DNA of 64,000 nucleotides from Acarospora socialis (GCA_025617375.2 JAMYGW020000007.1:1674001-1738000); one strand, 5' to 3'; shown: positions 35,005 to 46,410, counted from the first letter of the stretch. A program made the numbers and translations. The notes: generated by a model from the sequence alone, not told the origin.

Positions 35005-38000
35005 CTACGCCCTCCTCCTCCTCTTCACAGCCCTCTGGCCCTGCTCCTGCTCCTGCCCCTCACTATCATCCCTCCCCCTCCCCGCGCTACTGTCCTCTAC
35101 TCCCTCATCGCCCGCCAACTCATCCGCATCATCGTCTTCTTTCTCTTTCCCTTTCTCTGTCTCCGTCTCCTCGCCCCCACCCCTCAGCCTCGACGGCCCC
35201 GCGCTGACCGGCACGGGCACGGGCACGGGCACCACCGCCCGCCCGCCCCCAGCCTCCTCCGCCGCCCGTTCCGCCGCCCTCCAAGCCGCAACGCTCCTCT
35301 CCACCGCCGCAAACATCTCCCTCGTATCCCTGACGACGCCACCACCATCGTCATCATCCTCTCCGTCCGTGTCACCAATCTCTCGTCCCTTCCCTGCACC
35401 ACCATGGTTGTTGTCGTCGCCATTGTCCGCGGCCGCACGGGTCTCGAACTTGAAAGCGGGCCCGAACCCGCGTTTCGTGTCCGGGTTGAACATGACCGCG
35501 TTCGCGAACATCCGCATGAGCTCTTTCTCCAACTGCGCCGAGTTGACGATGCCCTTCGGCGGAACAACGTCTGCGCTTTTAGGGATCCAGAGACTCGCGT
35601 TCTTGTTGTTCGCCGATGGCGTGCTTGCGCCCTGGCCGGGACTCCCGGCTTCTCCGGCGGGAGTGCCGACGGTATTTGCGTTGTCGGCGGCGGCGGCGAC
35701 GGCGCGACTGCCGGCTGAGATAGCCGATTTGATGGATTTCAGGTCTTGAGGCCGGTAGATGAGATCTTTGTAGCCGGGCGCTTCACGGTCGGTGAGCGGT
35801 TTGGCGAATAGAGAGGCGAGTTTGTGCGCGGTTACGTCGTTCATGATCGTTGCGCTGGTGCGGGGGAAGTTGCGGCTTGCGAGGACGTAGTCGGATTTGT
35901 TGAGGTTGGGGAGAGTCATGGTTTGGTTGTCTGTGTTGGTGCTGTCGTCGGGCGTCGGTTCAGAGCCGCGTTTGCGTTTCCTGGCTGTGCCCTTGTTCTC
36001 GGTCGTCGTCTCGGAGCCTCGTAAAGTGCCGCGCCTCGGACGTGTGGAGACGCGCGAGCTTTCGTCCGGTGTTGGCTCGGCCATCTCGGAATCCTCGTCG
36101 CCGACGATGCCTGCGGGAGTCGCTGGCGGTTCGTTCTTGATCTTTCGCGCTTTGACCGTACCGGTATCCATTGATAACTCGTCCGCATGCGAGAGGACAG
36201 ATTGACTTCGAGTACTTGCCGCAGCCGAGTCAGGTATTGCTGAGGATGTGGTGCTACCAGCACGCCCGCGGCCTCTACCACGACCCCGACCGCGAGGAGT
36301 AGACACCCGTCCTCGGTTACCACGTTTGTTCGCGTTGCCCTTGTCGCTGGTGACCTTTTCCTGCAAACTGTGTTCAACCGCTTCAGGGGTTTCCGCTTGG
36401 TGGATCAGTTCGTCTGTCCTGCCTTTCGGTAGCTTCTTTTCTGGTTGAGGTATTTGCTCAGGCGATGGAGCTCGTTCGCTGATGGGGCTTACATCTTCGG
36501 GCCCAGGTGGCGTAGGCGAGCCAGGAGACTTGGTTATGCCGGGCAATCTTAAGGTTTTCCATTTCGTTGAAGATCCAGACGTGTCAAGTGGCGAGAGTTG
36601 AGGGAGCCGGCGCTTGTGTATTGGTGTTGAGAGGGTGGTCTGTTGACCCTCATTCGCCGGCTTTTGTGACTGAGTGAAAGATGGATTATAAACGTTAGGT
36701 AACGAAGGACCAGTGTTATGTACGTATGCAGGCAAGGATGCCCTGTGCTGTGGTTGTTGAGCTTGATGCCGTTGGGCCTGTCCAGCTGCTTGACCTTGCA
36801 CGGGAGAGAAGCTCTGAAATGGTGGCAGAGCTGAAGGTCCGGAGACAGGAGAGTACTGATTCGGTATACGTTGTGGAGTATGTGTCTGGTAAGGCCCGGT
36901 ATAGGCTGGCTGCCTGGCAGGAAACTGATATGGAGACTGAAAATAGCCCCTTGGTTGAGATGGTTGACCCTGTGTTTGTTGTGCAGGTGACATCTGACTG
37001 CTTCTCAAAGGCTGGGAGGGAGGTTGAGGGCGATAGGGTTGGCCGGTCATGTCCGCTAACGCATCGAGGGGCCTTGTTAACGGCGCAGGGGGACGGTGCA
37101 TCCCAGGCGGAGGCGGTAAAATCACCGGTGAAGCTGAAGCGCGGCTGACATTTGCAGAAGTGTGGACAGCATCGGGGCTTCGCAACGAAGCGGCGCTAGA
37201 TTCCTGCAGGGGTGGCGGCAATGGTAACGATCGATGGCCATCTGAAGATGAAGAGCCCAAGCGGTAGCCATGAGCTGACTGATGAGGGGGCGGCAGATAA
37301 GACAGATTTCCATCAACCGAGCCAAAGTGTGGTGGAGGTCGCGGTGTATTCTGCGCGACCGTGTACAGATCATTTGTTTTCGAATAGGAGCTTGTCGCCA
37401 ATGGCATGGCACGGTTGTAGGGCGAGAAATCGGAGCGTGAATAGTCTGGGGCCGCGGAGGGACCATGTTGGTTCGACTGCAAGAGACCTAACCCAGCGCG
37501 ATGACTGTCGCTCCTCACCCCAGACCCAGGTGCATCGCTCTGCTGCTCTTTGGACGAAGTCAACGCATCTTTTCCCGGAAGAGGTTTCTTAGAAGTTGGT
37601 GCGGGAGTGACCGGATCTTCGTTCAGAAACGAAGACAGATCTCCGCGTGCATCATGTGCTCTTCCTGCCGGCCGAGTCAAACTTGATTCATGGGAGACGG
37701 TATCTTGGCGCCGTTCTAGCCTATCATCCCATTTCCCGCACTCTATTTCTTCAATATCTCGTTTCAGTGAATCGTACCGCCGCTCGTCCTCACGAATTCC
37801 CTGTATTGCGAGTTGCCGATATCTCACATACAATCGTGTGACAAGCTGCGGTAGAAGATGGATATGCTGTGTCGTGTCGCTCACAGAAGCCAGAGGCGGA
37901 GAGGGTAGCTTCCTTTTCCTCGGGTTCTGGGGTTCTTGGTTCCCGACCAATCCTTGCTGGTCAGAACGTGCGGCCTCACTCTCATTTCTTATTTCCTCCT

Positions 38001-38265
38001 TCAGCAGGTTCAGGTATAGCTCCCTCAGTGAATCCGGGCTCAGTCGACCCGCATCGAAAGTCTTGGCATCCCTGATGAAATCGTTCTCTTTGAGCAAATC
38101 TGAGATCTTGCTAAATGATGATGGATCGACGCCAATCGTGGAGAGGTACTGAAAGAAAAGCAGCGCTTCGAGAGGCGTATAAGCAGTTGATGCTGACATT
38201 CCCCATCTCCCGTGCCGACTCTCTCGGGAGAAGTACGATGGATCAAGATTTGGTATGGGAGCCAC
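35005..38265 (-). CDS. Bromodomain protein, NuA4/Brd8-type subunit
   Basis: A single frame of 1086 residues. The N-terminal block (~residues 27-60), PLEALLFFQYLSTIGVDPSSF, is typical of a mould family of bromodomain proteins related to Brd8/Bdc1, subunits of the NuA4 histone acetyltransferase. The middle ~550 residues are Pro/Gln/Ser-rich and disordered, with an RGRGRGRGRG-type segment. The bromodomain lies at roughly 780-930, with MNDVTAHKLASLFAKPL, an YKDLIYRPQDLKSIK segment and FANAVMFNPDT. A low-complexity insertion of about 45 residues separates the first helices from the last. The C terminus is acidic and Arg-rich and has a dipeptide-like VPVPVPVPV repeat. The product probably reads acetyl-lysine on histones in the nucleus. 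Confidence 0.8.
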   Translation of the reverse strand: MAPIPNLDPSYFSRESRHGRWGMSASTAYTPLEALLFFQYLSTIGVDPSSFSKISDLLKENDFIRDAKTFDAGRLSPDSLRELYLNLLKEEIRNESEAARSDQQGLVGNQEPQNPRKRKLPSPPLASVSDTTQHIHLLPQLVTRLYVRYRQLAIQGIREDERRYDSLKRDIEEIECGKWDDRLERRQDTVSHESSLTRPAGRAHDARGDLSSFLNEDPVTPAPTSKKPLPGKDALTSSKEQQSDAPGSGVRSDSHRAGLGLLQSNQHGPSAAPDYSRSDFSPYNRAMPLATSSYSKTNDLYTVAQNTPRPPPHFGSVDGNLSYLPPPHQSAHGYRLGSSSSDGHRSLPLPPPLQESSAASLRSPDAVHTSANVSRASASPVILPPPPGMHRPPAPLTRPLDALADMTGQPYRPQPPSQPLRSSQMSPAQQTQGQPSQPRGYFQSPYQFPARQPAYTGPYQTHTPQRIPNQYSPVSGPSALPPFQSFSPVQGQAAGQAQRHQAQQPQHRASLPAYVHNTGPSLPNVYNPSFTQSQKPANEGQQTTLSTPIHKRRLPQLSPLDTSGSSTKWKTLRLPGITKSPGSPTPPGPEDVSPISERAPSPEQIPQPEKKLPKGRTDELIHQAETPEAVEHSLQEKVTSDKGNANKRGNRGRVSTPRGRGRGRGRGRAGSTTSSAIPDSAAASTRSQSVLSHADELSMDTGTVKARKIKNEPPATPAGIVGDEDSEMAEPTPDESSRVSTRPRRGTLRGSETTTENKGTARKRKRGSEPTPDDSTNTDNQTMTLPNLNKSDYVLASRNFPRTSATIMNDVTAHKLASLFAKPLTDREAPGYKDLIYRPQDLKSIKSAISAGSRAVAAAADNANTVGTPAGEAGSPGQGASTPSANNKNASLWIPKSADVVPPKGIVNSAQLEKELMRMFANAVMFNPDTKRGFGPAFKFETRAAADNGDDNNHGGAGKGREIGDTDGEDDDDGGGVVRDTREMFAAVERSVAAWRAAERAAEEAGGGRAVVPVPVPVPVSAGPSRLRGGGEETETEKGKEKEDDDADELAGDEGVEDSSAGRGRDDSEGQEQEQGQRAVKRRRRA

Positions 38266-38940
38266 GGTGAAGGCTTTAAGGATGCAAACGCCGTAGTTTC
38301 AGGCTTGAGTCGGGATATATAGCGAATTCAATTCACATATTCAGAGCCATACCTTAGCTTCCATACTGTGATAGTAAGTGGTGTAGCTGTGCAAATGCAA
38401 TTGAAAGCAATGGCACGTTCTTTACTCGTAGCTTCAATTCGTACCGAAAGAGCTGGGGTCTAAGCGAGAAACATCACGTGACATAGCAGCATACTTTGGC
38501 GGTCCCCCTATCATTCAAATGTCGGACAATTACAACAGTAAAAGTCTACCTGCAGTCAGAGCTAGCACACAACTTATCCGGGGTTCGTTCATCAGTAGAT
38601 AGGTGGAAGTAATCCGTACATGTACGGGTAACAGACGGAAACAACAATGGGAAAGAGAGTTTCGCTTAGGGCGGGCGCTAGTAATAAGGTTTGCGGGCGA
38701 CTTCGGATCCAAGGATCCATTCCCGTTACAACAACAAGGTATCACCAAACAGTTCCTTCTCCCCGGAGTGCTCATCTCTTGCTGACGCAGTTACTAATGT
38801 GTCTCCTTGCTATCATGGACACCTGAATCCTCAGTCTCGTCATCTTTATTCATCAGTTCTCAACAGCAGCCGTTACACTTCACCACTACCTTAGCCAAGC
38901 TAAGAGGCCTTGGGTCTGTAACTCGAAGCGCTTGGCAACA
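38266..38940. promoter_or_regulatory. Divergent intergenic region
   Basis: It separates the bromodomain gene (-) from the coiled-coil gene (+) and must contain both promoters. No coding region or specific site was recognised. Confidence 0.4.
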
Positions 38941-39675
38941 ATGGCTGAAGAAGACGACTGGAAACCAAATGGTAGACCTCAATCGTGTGTCAATACCCGA
39001 GTTATTCATGGACAACAAATTGCTGATACGGACGAGGACAATTGCCCGCTCCTTCTCTGCGGCGCTTAACGAGGCTTTCATGATTGACAACAGCCTGGAT
39101 GGCCTGTCTCAAGCTGTGGAGCAAAAGTGCGCACAACCATCGCCGTGGACGGCGATTGTCACGACTGCCACAACTTCTGGTGCAGGCGAGCCATTACTGA
39201 CTGGTTGGGCAGAAAGAAAGCAGTATCATCCCAGAATCAGGAGCTCGAAGCTCTCGAAGCTCGTCTTCGAGAAACCGAGGAGCGCCTGAAGCAGAGACGG
39301 TCTCGAAATTCATCTCCATCGTCTCCCGGCGGTGGCATGAATACGGCTCATAGGCGTCCACCCGTCGGCAGAACGTTCAGTGGGCAGGTAGGCGAGACTC
39401 TGCAGCCAGCAGCTACAAGCCCTTTAGCGACACAACCGCCTTCCACCCAATCTCGTCCGCCTACTGCGCAAACGCCTTCATACAGTATACCGCGAATACC
39501 CGGCGCAATGCCGCAAACTCCGGTGGAGAAAGGGTCGAGTGACTATGTCATGGTAGACCATAATGGGGAAACACAACGTCACGAATTTTCCAGTGCTGCC
39601 AGGTTCGATGGCCGAAAGAGCGAGAATCCTGCTCCACATCCTACACGCAGAGCGCCTCCAAAGCCGATCGAGTGA
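38941..39675 (+). CDS. Coiled-coil protein of unknown function, frame uncertain
   Basis: The ATG at 38941 opens a coherent segment (MAEEDDWKPNGRPQS and on to a DTDEDNCPLLLC stretch) that meets a stop at 39067-39069. The next frame carries ALNEAFMIDNSLDGLSQAVEQK up to 39126. A well-formed intron, 39127-39212 (donor GTGCGC, branch TACTGAC, acceptor GGCAG), then leads into an alanine/glutamate-rich coiled coil (QELEALEARLRETEERLKQ) and a Pro/Thr/Ser-rich tail ending at 39675. Two models fit the 5' part. Either one extra base near 39056-39066 shifts the frame (error or mutation), or a 109-nt intron at 38985-39093 (donor GTGTGT, acceptor ACAACAG) removes it. I favour the first because both flanking peptides look protein-like. 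Function unknown. Confidence 0.55.
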
Positions 39676-40812
39676 ATCTGGGACCGGATCGAGCTGATTC
39701 ACAAGTTCCGTGTGGGTAATTGGCGTTCTTGTGATCCACCTGATGCAACAGTATGTCTTATAAGCAGCGCTGCGCTGGAGCAGTTCCTTGGTCGTGGGTA
39801 GTGTTTCGCAGAAGATTCTTTGGTGTTGGAATGTCTTTGGCTTGGAATACTATTCAGACTCTCGGGGCCGTGCGGAGTTTTGTAAGAACTGCTAGACTTG
39901 TTGCGGGATCTGGCCAAGCCATGCCCGCGGCGTTATTGAATTGAAATGCGACCCTTCACCAAGCTCATGAATTCTCCATCTGTCATCAAGAGATTCGCGC
40001 AGATGCAGCAGCGCCAACAAAAAACGGGCGCAACCTGTGGCTACGTATTCGACATGATCTGTGAATAGATTTCATTGGATGGGCGGATATCATGTGAATC
40101 GATCCGGTGTTTATTCGAGGGATTTTTTATTGACAACAGCAGCCCTCGGCCTTGATAAACATGGGATATTCGAGCCACAAGGTGTTCCACCAAACAACAA
40201 GTGGAATTCCTTGATCTTTCCTTCTTTGTCAGTTCTTTTAAGGATCTTGACTACAGCTCTAGCAAGTCTGTGATTTACAGTTTTCAATGACTCCGTCAGT
40301 CTGTTGCAGAGCGCTGCGACTGCATTAGGGCATGCGACAGAGACCATCTCATGCACTCTAGTGCCTCCTCAGTCGCATGTGCTAGACACAGAGCCCTTAA
40401 ATACTTCTTCTACACCTCTTCCTTCTGTCTTCTTCCACCTCACTTCCTTTATTCGCATCACTCCTTCAACGTCCCATAGCAGTCCACAATCCTTCCAATA
40501 CAGGCTTCAGGAAGTCTGTTCTTGCTACCAGCTACTGTCTATTCATTCCAAACAAGTATCTTTTGTTCAAACAGATCCAATATCGATCCTATCAGCAAGT
40601 AAGTCATCCTGTTTCTGAAGTTTTGAAGAATTCTACATCTGTCAAGCACCATCTGCACAAACAACGAACTGAACTTGCTTCACCAGTCGATTTCGACAAT
40701 CTCTCACTTTTCAAGACCAACTTCAAGAACATTCGTTAGGCCTGCGACAGCAAACCCTCACTCTTTGCGCGCCGTCCCCACCAACGCGTCCAGCAAGTCC
40801 GGGAACGATCCG
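39676..40812. other. Intergenic region with a probable 5' UTR intron
   Basis: It has no supported coding sequence. A GTAAGT at 40599 with a CTGAAC branch word and a CACCAG acceptor at 40686 would make an 88-nt intron in the 5' leader of the downstream CaaX gene. Confidence 0.4.
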
Positions 40813-41211
40813 ATGAACAGCATTCACGGAGTCGCCAGCCCAGCGCATCCTGCGCCCGTGGCGCACTCAAACAGTCATTACCACCAGAGCCAAGGAGCCT
40901 CTGCTCCCGCTTCCATCGGTTGCGGAAGTGGCTACACCAGCGCCGAAAACACTCATTTGGACGTCACTTTGGGCGCGCGCTCTCCAAATTTGACCCCCAG
41001 CATGAACGAGAAACATCCTTTTTCCCTAACTTCCGAAAACTCCACCAAAAACGCGAAACCTGCGACCGGGGAGAAGTTGTTCGATTTCAAGTATAAGAAC
41101 GTCTATACCACGCCTCCGACGCGTTCCGGTGGAAGGATGACGAGGGGACGATCGACTATCGGTAGTGGGAGTGGAGCGGGGAGCGGGATGGGATCTTGTT
41201 CCATCATGTGA
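40813..41211 (+). CDS. Small CaaX-box protein, unknown function
   Basis: Starting at the ATG at 40813 the frame encodes 132 residues. The sequence is low in hydrophobicity and rich in Ser, Thr, Asn, Gly and His, so apparently disordered, with a more structured-looking segment LFDFKYKNVYTTPPTR. It ends Cys-Ser-Ile-Met at a Gly/Ser-rich tail, which fits a CaaX prenylation signal (X = Met favours farnesyl transfer). If real, the protein would be lipid-anchored to membranes. The frame is open upstream to 40675 but has no ATG there, so 40813 is the best start. A probable 5' UTR intron precedes it. No homologue is recalled. Confidence 0.55.
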   Translation: MNSIHGVASPAHPAPVAHSNSHYHQSQGASAPASIGCGSGYTSAENTHLDVTLGARSPNLTPSMNEKHPFSLTSENSTKNAKPATGEKLFDFKYKNVYTTPPTRSGGRMTRGRSTIGSGSGAGSGMGSCSIM

Positions 41212-42426
41212 TGGTAAAGTCTCAACACAGGACCAGGATATCACTTGCAGAGTCAATGTTGGATAAGTGATAAAGAGCTGGACTCTTTCTTGGAAACTGT
41301 CAACGTCGTTGGACTGCGCGCGACCAGTCTTCACAGCCTAGTATTGGTACTTTGGATGTTTTGGTTGTTTTCCCGGAAAGTTGACGTTGGTGGACTGAGT
41401 TTCCTCATCAAGGACTGTCAGTCTCTACGCTCATTGTCAAGCGTCAGCAAGCGTTGTGCGGAACTGCTTCTTTGCTTTTGACAATATGTCATTTGTCTGT
41501 CTTTACCGGTTTGTTCATATTGCAATGCGAAGTCGCTCCTTTGTCTGAGGGTACCCACGCGCTGTTCCAGATCGACCTCGGTTGAGTACTGTTCACTGCG
41601 GGAATCAATGTGCTGCAGGGCTGTCCGTCAAGCTGCTCCTCCCACCTAACGTCCCATACAGAGCCCCTTCCATCTCTCTACTTCATCGCCGGCCCAAGGT
41701 CCAACCCTTAATTCCTAGCCAATCTCCCCTCCACTCTCCCCTCTACCTCCCCACAGTTCCGTCCTTCCCCATTCCCAACTCCGGGCAACATCCTCGCCAT
41801 AATACACCTTCAACCCTTTGACCCTTCCGCTACGAATACTTGGGTAAGAACCGATTCCTCCACCAGAAAGGTAAGAATCACGTTTTCGAAGATCAGGGGC
41901 ATGTAAGGATGCTGCCGGTGGAATGTTGGATGGTAGGGCATACGAGAGGGCAGTCTGGAAATTCGAATGAGAAGACATGCGAAAGAGCAGATGAGCAATC
42001 TTTCCCGACTAGTGCTACGTTTTCGATCAGCACGACTCAGCCCCAGTAAGCACAACCACCCTCTCCTCGCGAGCTTCGGCAGCTGAAGCCTATAATAGGC
42101 GCACAAAGCCACAATGATTTCCATCGAGTTATATAGACGGACAGACTTAATTACACCTGATCCCAAACTACCGAACCGACAGAGCCCTTTGTTCAATCCC
42201 TCGATGCAGCCGTCCAACACCAATCCCAACCAACCGCCTCCCCCTCCCGCCGCTCTGCTCCATTGCCAATCAAGCATGGCCTCCCGCCATCTCCCTCACC
42301 ATACCCCCCCTCTTCATCTGCCTTCCCCGATAAGCCGTATAGCAGAACAACCCACTATTCCCCCGAATCAGCCACCTATACTCTCCATCCCACTGCACAC
42401 ACTTGCGGAAAAGAAAGCAGAAAAAC
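41212..42426. other. Convergent intergenic stretch
   Basis: It lies between the CaaX gene (+) and the MARVEL-like gene (-). ORFs on either strand are short and lack any recognisable motif. It probably includes the 3' UTRs of both genes. Confidence 0.45.
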
Positions 42427-43206
42427 TTACATTTCACCGAAACAAAACGCCACCGCCGTCGCGCCGGCATTGGGACCCGCCCCGTAAATGTAGATGCAGC
42501 CGTAGCAGTTCCTGTTCATGACGGTGGCCGACTCGGCGGCTAGGAAAATCGCCGCGACGACCCAGAGAGGGATGGCGACGTATTCGGCGATCAGGCGCGC
42601 GGGGACGGGTTTTGTGGCGAGGAGGATGATGGTGTAGACGGCCTAGGGTGGAGGGTAAGTTGATATACTGCTGGAAGTTTGTAAAGTAACGGCCAGAATG
42701 AGCGGGGAAGCGCTGAGAACGGCACTGGTGTATCGCTTCCAAGGAGAGGACCAAAACGCTCGTCAGAGCTGGTCAATCCTTGATTTGGGAGGCGGTCCAG
42801 GCACGGCAATCACGCGGATGTCGAGTTCGCTCTCACATGCGGCTGTAAGGTAGCGGGTGGGAAGGGAAGAGAGAAGGTTGGAACGTACGGCAATGATGGC
42901 AATGACAAGAGCGCCGACGTAGCCGCCTCCGCCAACGAGGTCGTAGTAGGACAGGAGGTTCTCGAATCCGATGATGGCGCCGATGCTGAGGGCGATGATG
43001 ACGCCGGCGATGAAGGACTGCACCCAGCGCAGCAGGCGTGGCACGTGGTCGACGTGCGCGTTGTGGGCGAGGGGAGCGTGAGGGGTGGTGGTAGGGGCGG
43101 GGTAAGTAGGGTTGGTGGGGGGAGGGTAAGGAGTGTTGGTGGGGGGAGGGTAGCTGGGCAGCTCGGTCGTTTGAGCGCTGCCCTGGGGTTTCATGGCCAT
43201 GTCCAT
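42427..43206 (-). CDS. MARVEL-like four-helix membrane protein
   Basis: Exon 1 (43206-42889) encodes a Pro/Thr/Tyr-rich cytosolic N terminus with repeated YPPPTN units, then two hydrophobic segments (SFIAGVIIALSIGAIIGF, and GALVIAIIA continuing into the next exon). Exon 2 starts at 42642 after a 246-nt intron (GTACGT...CCTAG) and adds two more, around WVVAAIFLAAESATV and GATAVAFCF. The simplest reading stops at 42427 and gives 177 residues. A further short 3' intron (donor GTGAAA or GTAAGT near 42437-42430) is possible but leaves introns of only 38-45 nt. Four helices with this spacing fit fungal MARVEL-domain proteins of the plasma membrane. The function of this one is unknown. Confidence 0.6.
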
Positions 43207-44342
43207 GGTTGCTGTAGATCGCTTCTGCTACCTATAGACGAGAGACGACAGTAGGCACAGATGGGCGAAGAAAGACGATGGCTTGTAACGATTGAAAAGA
43301 TGATAGAAAACCGACCACAAAACTGAGAACCCTTTAGAAAGGGGAAAGAAATAGATCGCGATCTTATACGACCTGAACCGCCATGCCTGCGGGCAAGCTT
43401 TCCCGTCCTCATGCAGTATCAATCTAAGGTACGGCTCGCTTCGTCTGTTGATACCAGATCCGGCGACGTTTTGAGCTCCCCTGTCCACCGGTTTGATTCT
43501 GATTCGCCCCCATAGCGCGGGCTCAAACAATTTTGATTGCGAGGCTGAAGCTGAGTCACTGAAATAGAGTCCTTTGCATACGCCACGTTTGGTGTTCCGC
43601 GTGCTCCCAGGGGTTAAAAGTCATGCGAACAGTCTGGCCGGCGCCAAGGGATCCTCCATGGGTGATAAAGGTCAATTTAACGGCATCTGATTGAACATAT
43701 GGGATACCAACGCATTGGACGCACTCGTATGCAGCGGGCTAGAGATTAATTGACGAGGTTGACACAAAGAGCTCCGCGCTGACGCACCTTAACTTACCTT
43801 AGAGCGTGGGAGCTGGTTACCTTAGGCGAGGAGCCACAAAGCTTGACGTGCGTCAGGAACCAACGTCGCGTTTCTAAACTCCAACAAGTCCTCCAGTGGG
43901 CTCACCGTTGAAGGTAGTGGTCTTCACAAACGTTGCTGACCTGGACCATCTGGGTTGAACAATATCATCGCATGTTTCTTGGTTCAGTCAACTTCATACG
44001 TGAGATAGTACTAATCCTACAAGTACAGCCCTTTCCGTGGGATAAGGCATCGCTGTTACCGGATCTATCGATGTTTTCATTCAATTTCAGGCAAGAGCGG
44101 AATTGCGCAGCGTTGGTATCTCCAACTCTCGCAACGATGCAGGCAACTACATCCTCTCTTTCTTCTGAAAGTAAACCTTGGCTCCATTGCACCCTTTATT
44201 ACTACGTTCGACCACTCCTTGGGACTTTGGCTGGCTTGCAGTCTTGTGTCATAGATTCAAGCATATTATCTCATTCTATCGCCTTTCTGATAACGTCCGG
44301 AGTATTGCTACATGGAAGAAGCCCTCGATAGCAACCACTGCC
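43207..44342. promoter_or_regulatory. Divergent intergenic region
   Basis: It separates the MARVEL-like gene (-) and the 7TM gene (+) and should hold both promoters. An ACTTACCTTAG word (about 43794-43804) and TTACCTTAGG (about 43818-43827) occur. No gene is supported. Confidence 0.4.
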
Positions 44343-45736
44343 ATGGCCGGGAGCTATGATGTCAACGGTTATATTGGTTACCAAGCGGTAGCTACGAGCA
44401 TCGTCTTTGTTGTGATTGCCGGAATCTTCGTTGTTGCGCGACTCGTGGTTCGTCTCGGTATCATTCGGAAAGCTGGACCTGATGACTGGGTCATTTTGGG
44501 ATCGCTTGTGAGCTTTTACCCTATAGCAAGCATAACACCCCTCATCATATCTTTTCCAGCTCTAATCTTTGAGAGGGAATGGGCAAACTTCTCCTTTGTT
44601 GTCTGACTCTCGGTTGTAGGTCTTCTCCCTAGCCTTCACTATCTCCATATTTGCTCGTTAGTGGTCCTCCTTGGCTAGCCTGGAGTTGCCTCTCATGTTA
44701 ATCGGCGCTGATCACGACCAGAGGACCACCATGGACTCGGAAGACACACTGAGACCATCAGCCACGGGGACTATGTTACTTTCATGAAGGTTTCACGCCA
44801 GTCTTGGGAAAATGAGTCGGAGAGGGTCTCTACTAACACATCATGACAACCCAGCTCATCTGGCTTGGCGCTCCGATGTACAACCTGAGTCTCGTCTTTA
44901 CGAAAATATCTATACTCCTCCTATACCTTCGTATCTTCCCCGGACGGCCATTCCGCCGTGCATGTTGGATCATGCTGGCCTTCATAGTCGCGTATGGGTT
45001 GTGGAATGTCCTCGCAACCATCATGAGCTGCTACCCTATCGCCTACTGGTGGAACAAAAGCATCCGAGGCGGCCACTGCCAAAATAAAATGGCCTTTTGG
45101 TTTTGCATCGCAGCCTTGCGTATCGCTACGGACCTCGCAATCTTTGCCCTACCGATGCCTGTTCTCGCTTCGTTGCAACTGCCACGGAAGCAGAGGTTTT
45201 TGCTCATGCTGGTTTTTGCTATCGGAGGCTTGTATGCCATATCCACAATTCTCTTGTGTAGCATTGTCTGAGTACTGCTAACGTGACGTCGTAGTGTATG
45301 CATGACGTCGTCCCTCCGCCTCTACCACGTATACGTCCTGGCCAAATCCAAAGACATCCCTTGGGATAACGTCCAAGCTGCTACTTGGTCCAGCATCGAG
45401 ATAAATGTGGGCATTATCTGCGCCTGTCTCCCCACCTTGAGACCCCTCCTCAGATCCTGCTTCCCGCGCCTCTTATCGACGTCACCTTCGCGCCCGGGAT
45501 CTCAATTCCCGCCATCAGCTCAACCCCTGGTCGACCCACACGCAGATCACGCTGGTGAAGAGAAGCCATCCACCGATTTGTCACCCAATCCAGAAGTCGG
45601 GCTACCACTCAAGAAAGAGACCGTGAAGCAAGGGAACCGTCGACTCAGTCGTGGCCTGCAGGACTTCGAACTGGAAGTCCTAAGCTTGAGCACAGAGAGC
45701 AGTTCAAAGGGCGTGACGCCAGTGACCAGTGCTTGA
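44343..45736 (+). CDS. Fungal rhodopsin-like 7TM integral membrane protein
   Basis: Five exons (44343-44507, 44620-44656, 44722-44789, 44855-45231, 45295-45736) close in frame to 362 residues. Branch sites are clear in three introns, including a perfect TACTAAC before the acceptor at 44854. The protein has about seven hydrophobic segments in the first 270 residues and family blocks such as GPDDWVILGSL, YNLSLVFTKISILLLYLRIF and SSIEINVGIICACLPTL. The family is the large mould group annotated as rhodopsin-domain or integral membrane proteins (related to Pth11-type receptors but without a CFEM domain). No retinal-binding lysine can be assumed. The C-terminal ~90 residues are a cytosolic Ser/Pro-rich tail. 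The ligand is unknown; a sensory role is inferred only from the family. Confidence 0.85.
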
Positions 45737-46410
45737 CTGCCATCGTACTAGCTCCGCTAGGGCACCCGGCATACCAATTGCAGTCCGCTACAGATACGAC
45801 GGGTTGATTTCGTCGTACACCCTTTTCACAGGCAGGTCCTGCTCTTTCGAACGTGCCTATCTTCCACCTGTTGCGAAACATTTGGTACCTTTCCCCTCAA
45901 TGACCTCCTGCTAGCGTTGCCATAGCAGATGAATAACCTCTTGTCGATGACAGCGGAAGAGTCTCCTTCGCTTGCTACTTTAGGCTATTAGACTCGTACC
46001 TTGTCGTCACAAGCATTATGTATGGGGAAGAGATAATCGTCATGCCATTCATACCCCGTTCATCGCTCAACTCTTCCTTGAGGTTCCCATACCCCGTTCA
46101 TCGCTCAACTCTCCCTTGTGGTTCCCATACCCAGGGCATCGTCTACGGAGGTGTTATCGATCGCTAGTCTTTCCTTCCTTCCACCACGACCTAGAATTTG
46201 CATGATAGCGCTTAAAGCTCCATGCCTGCTCGTTAGGAGTTGATGACAGTGCAGCTCCAAATTCAGCACCGACGTTGAGGTTGTATTGTACTCTAACCCA
46301 TTATTTCTATGTACATTGTCTCAACACTCCATCTATATACATGTTATCCCAGCACGTCCCGCTTCTCTCCTCGAAGCACCAGTGATTACAGTCCGGACCC
46401 CTTTATCTCT
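45737..46410. other. Intergenic stretch with a small tandem repeat
   Basis: No gene was recognised. It contains the 38-bp tandem duplication at 46050-46125 and separates the 7TM gene from the decayed kinase gene. Confidence 0.5.
46050..46125. repeat. Tandem duplication of a 38-bp unit
   Basis: Units 46050-46087 and 46088-46125 differ at two positions, and the first seven bases of a third unit follow. It looks like a recent local duplication. Confidence 0.85.

Noticed and set aside
39127-39212. Cys-containing peptide (VRTTIAVDGDC...) at the start of a 182-codon ORF
   Set aside because: It lies in an intron with GTGCGC donor, TACTGAC branch and GGCAG acceptor; splicing it out joins two coiled-coil segments.
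46050-46125. Possible CRISPR-like direct repeats
   Set aside because: The copies are in direct tandem without spacers, and the genome is fungal.
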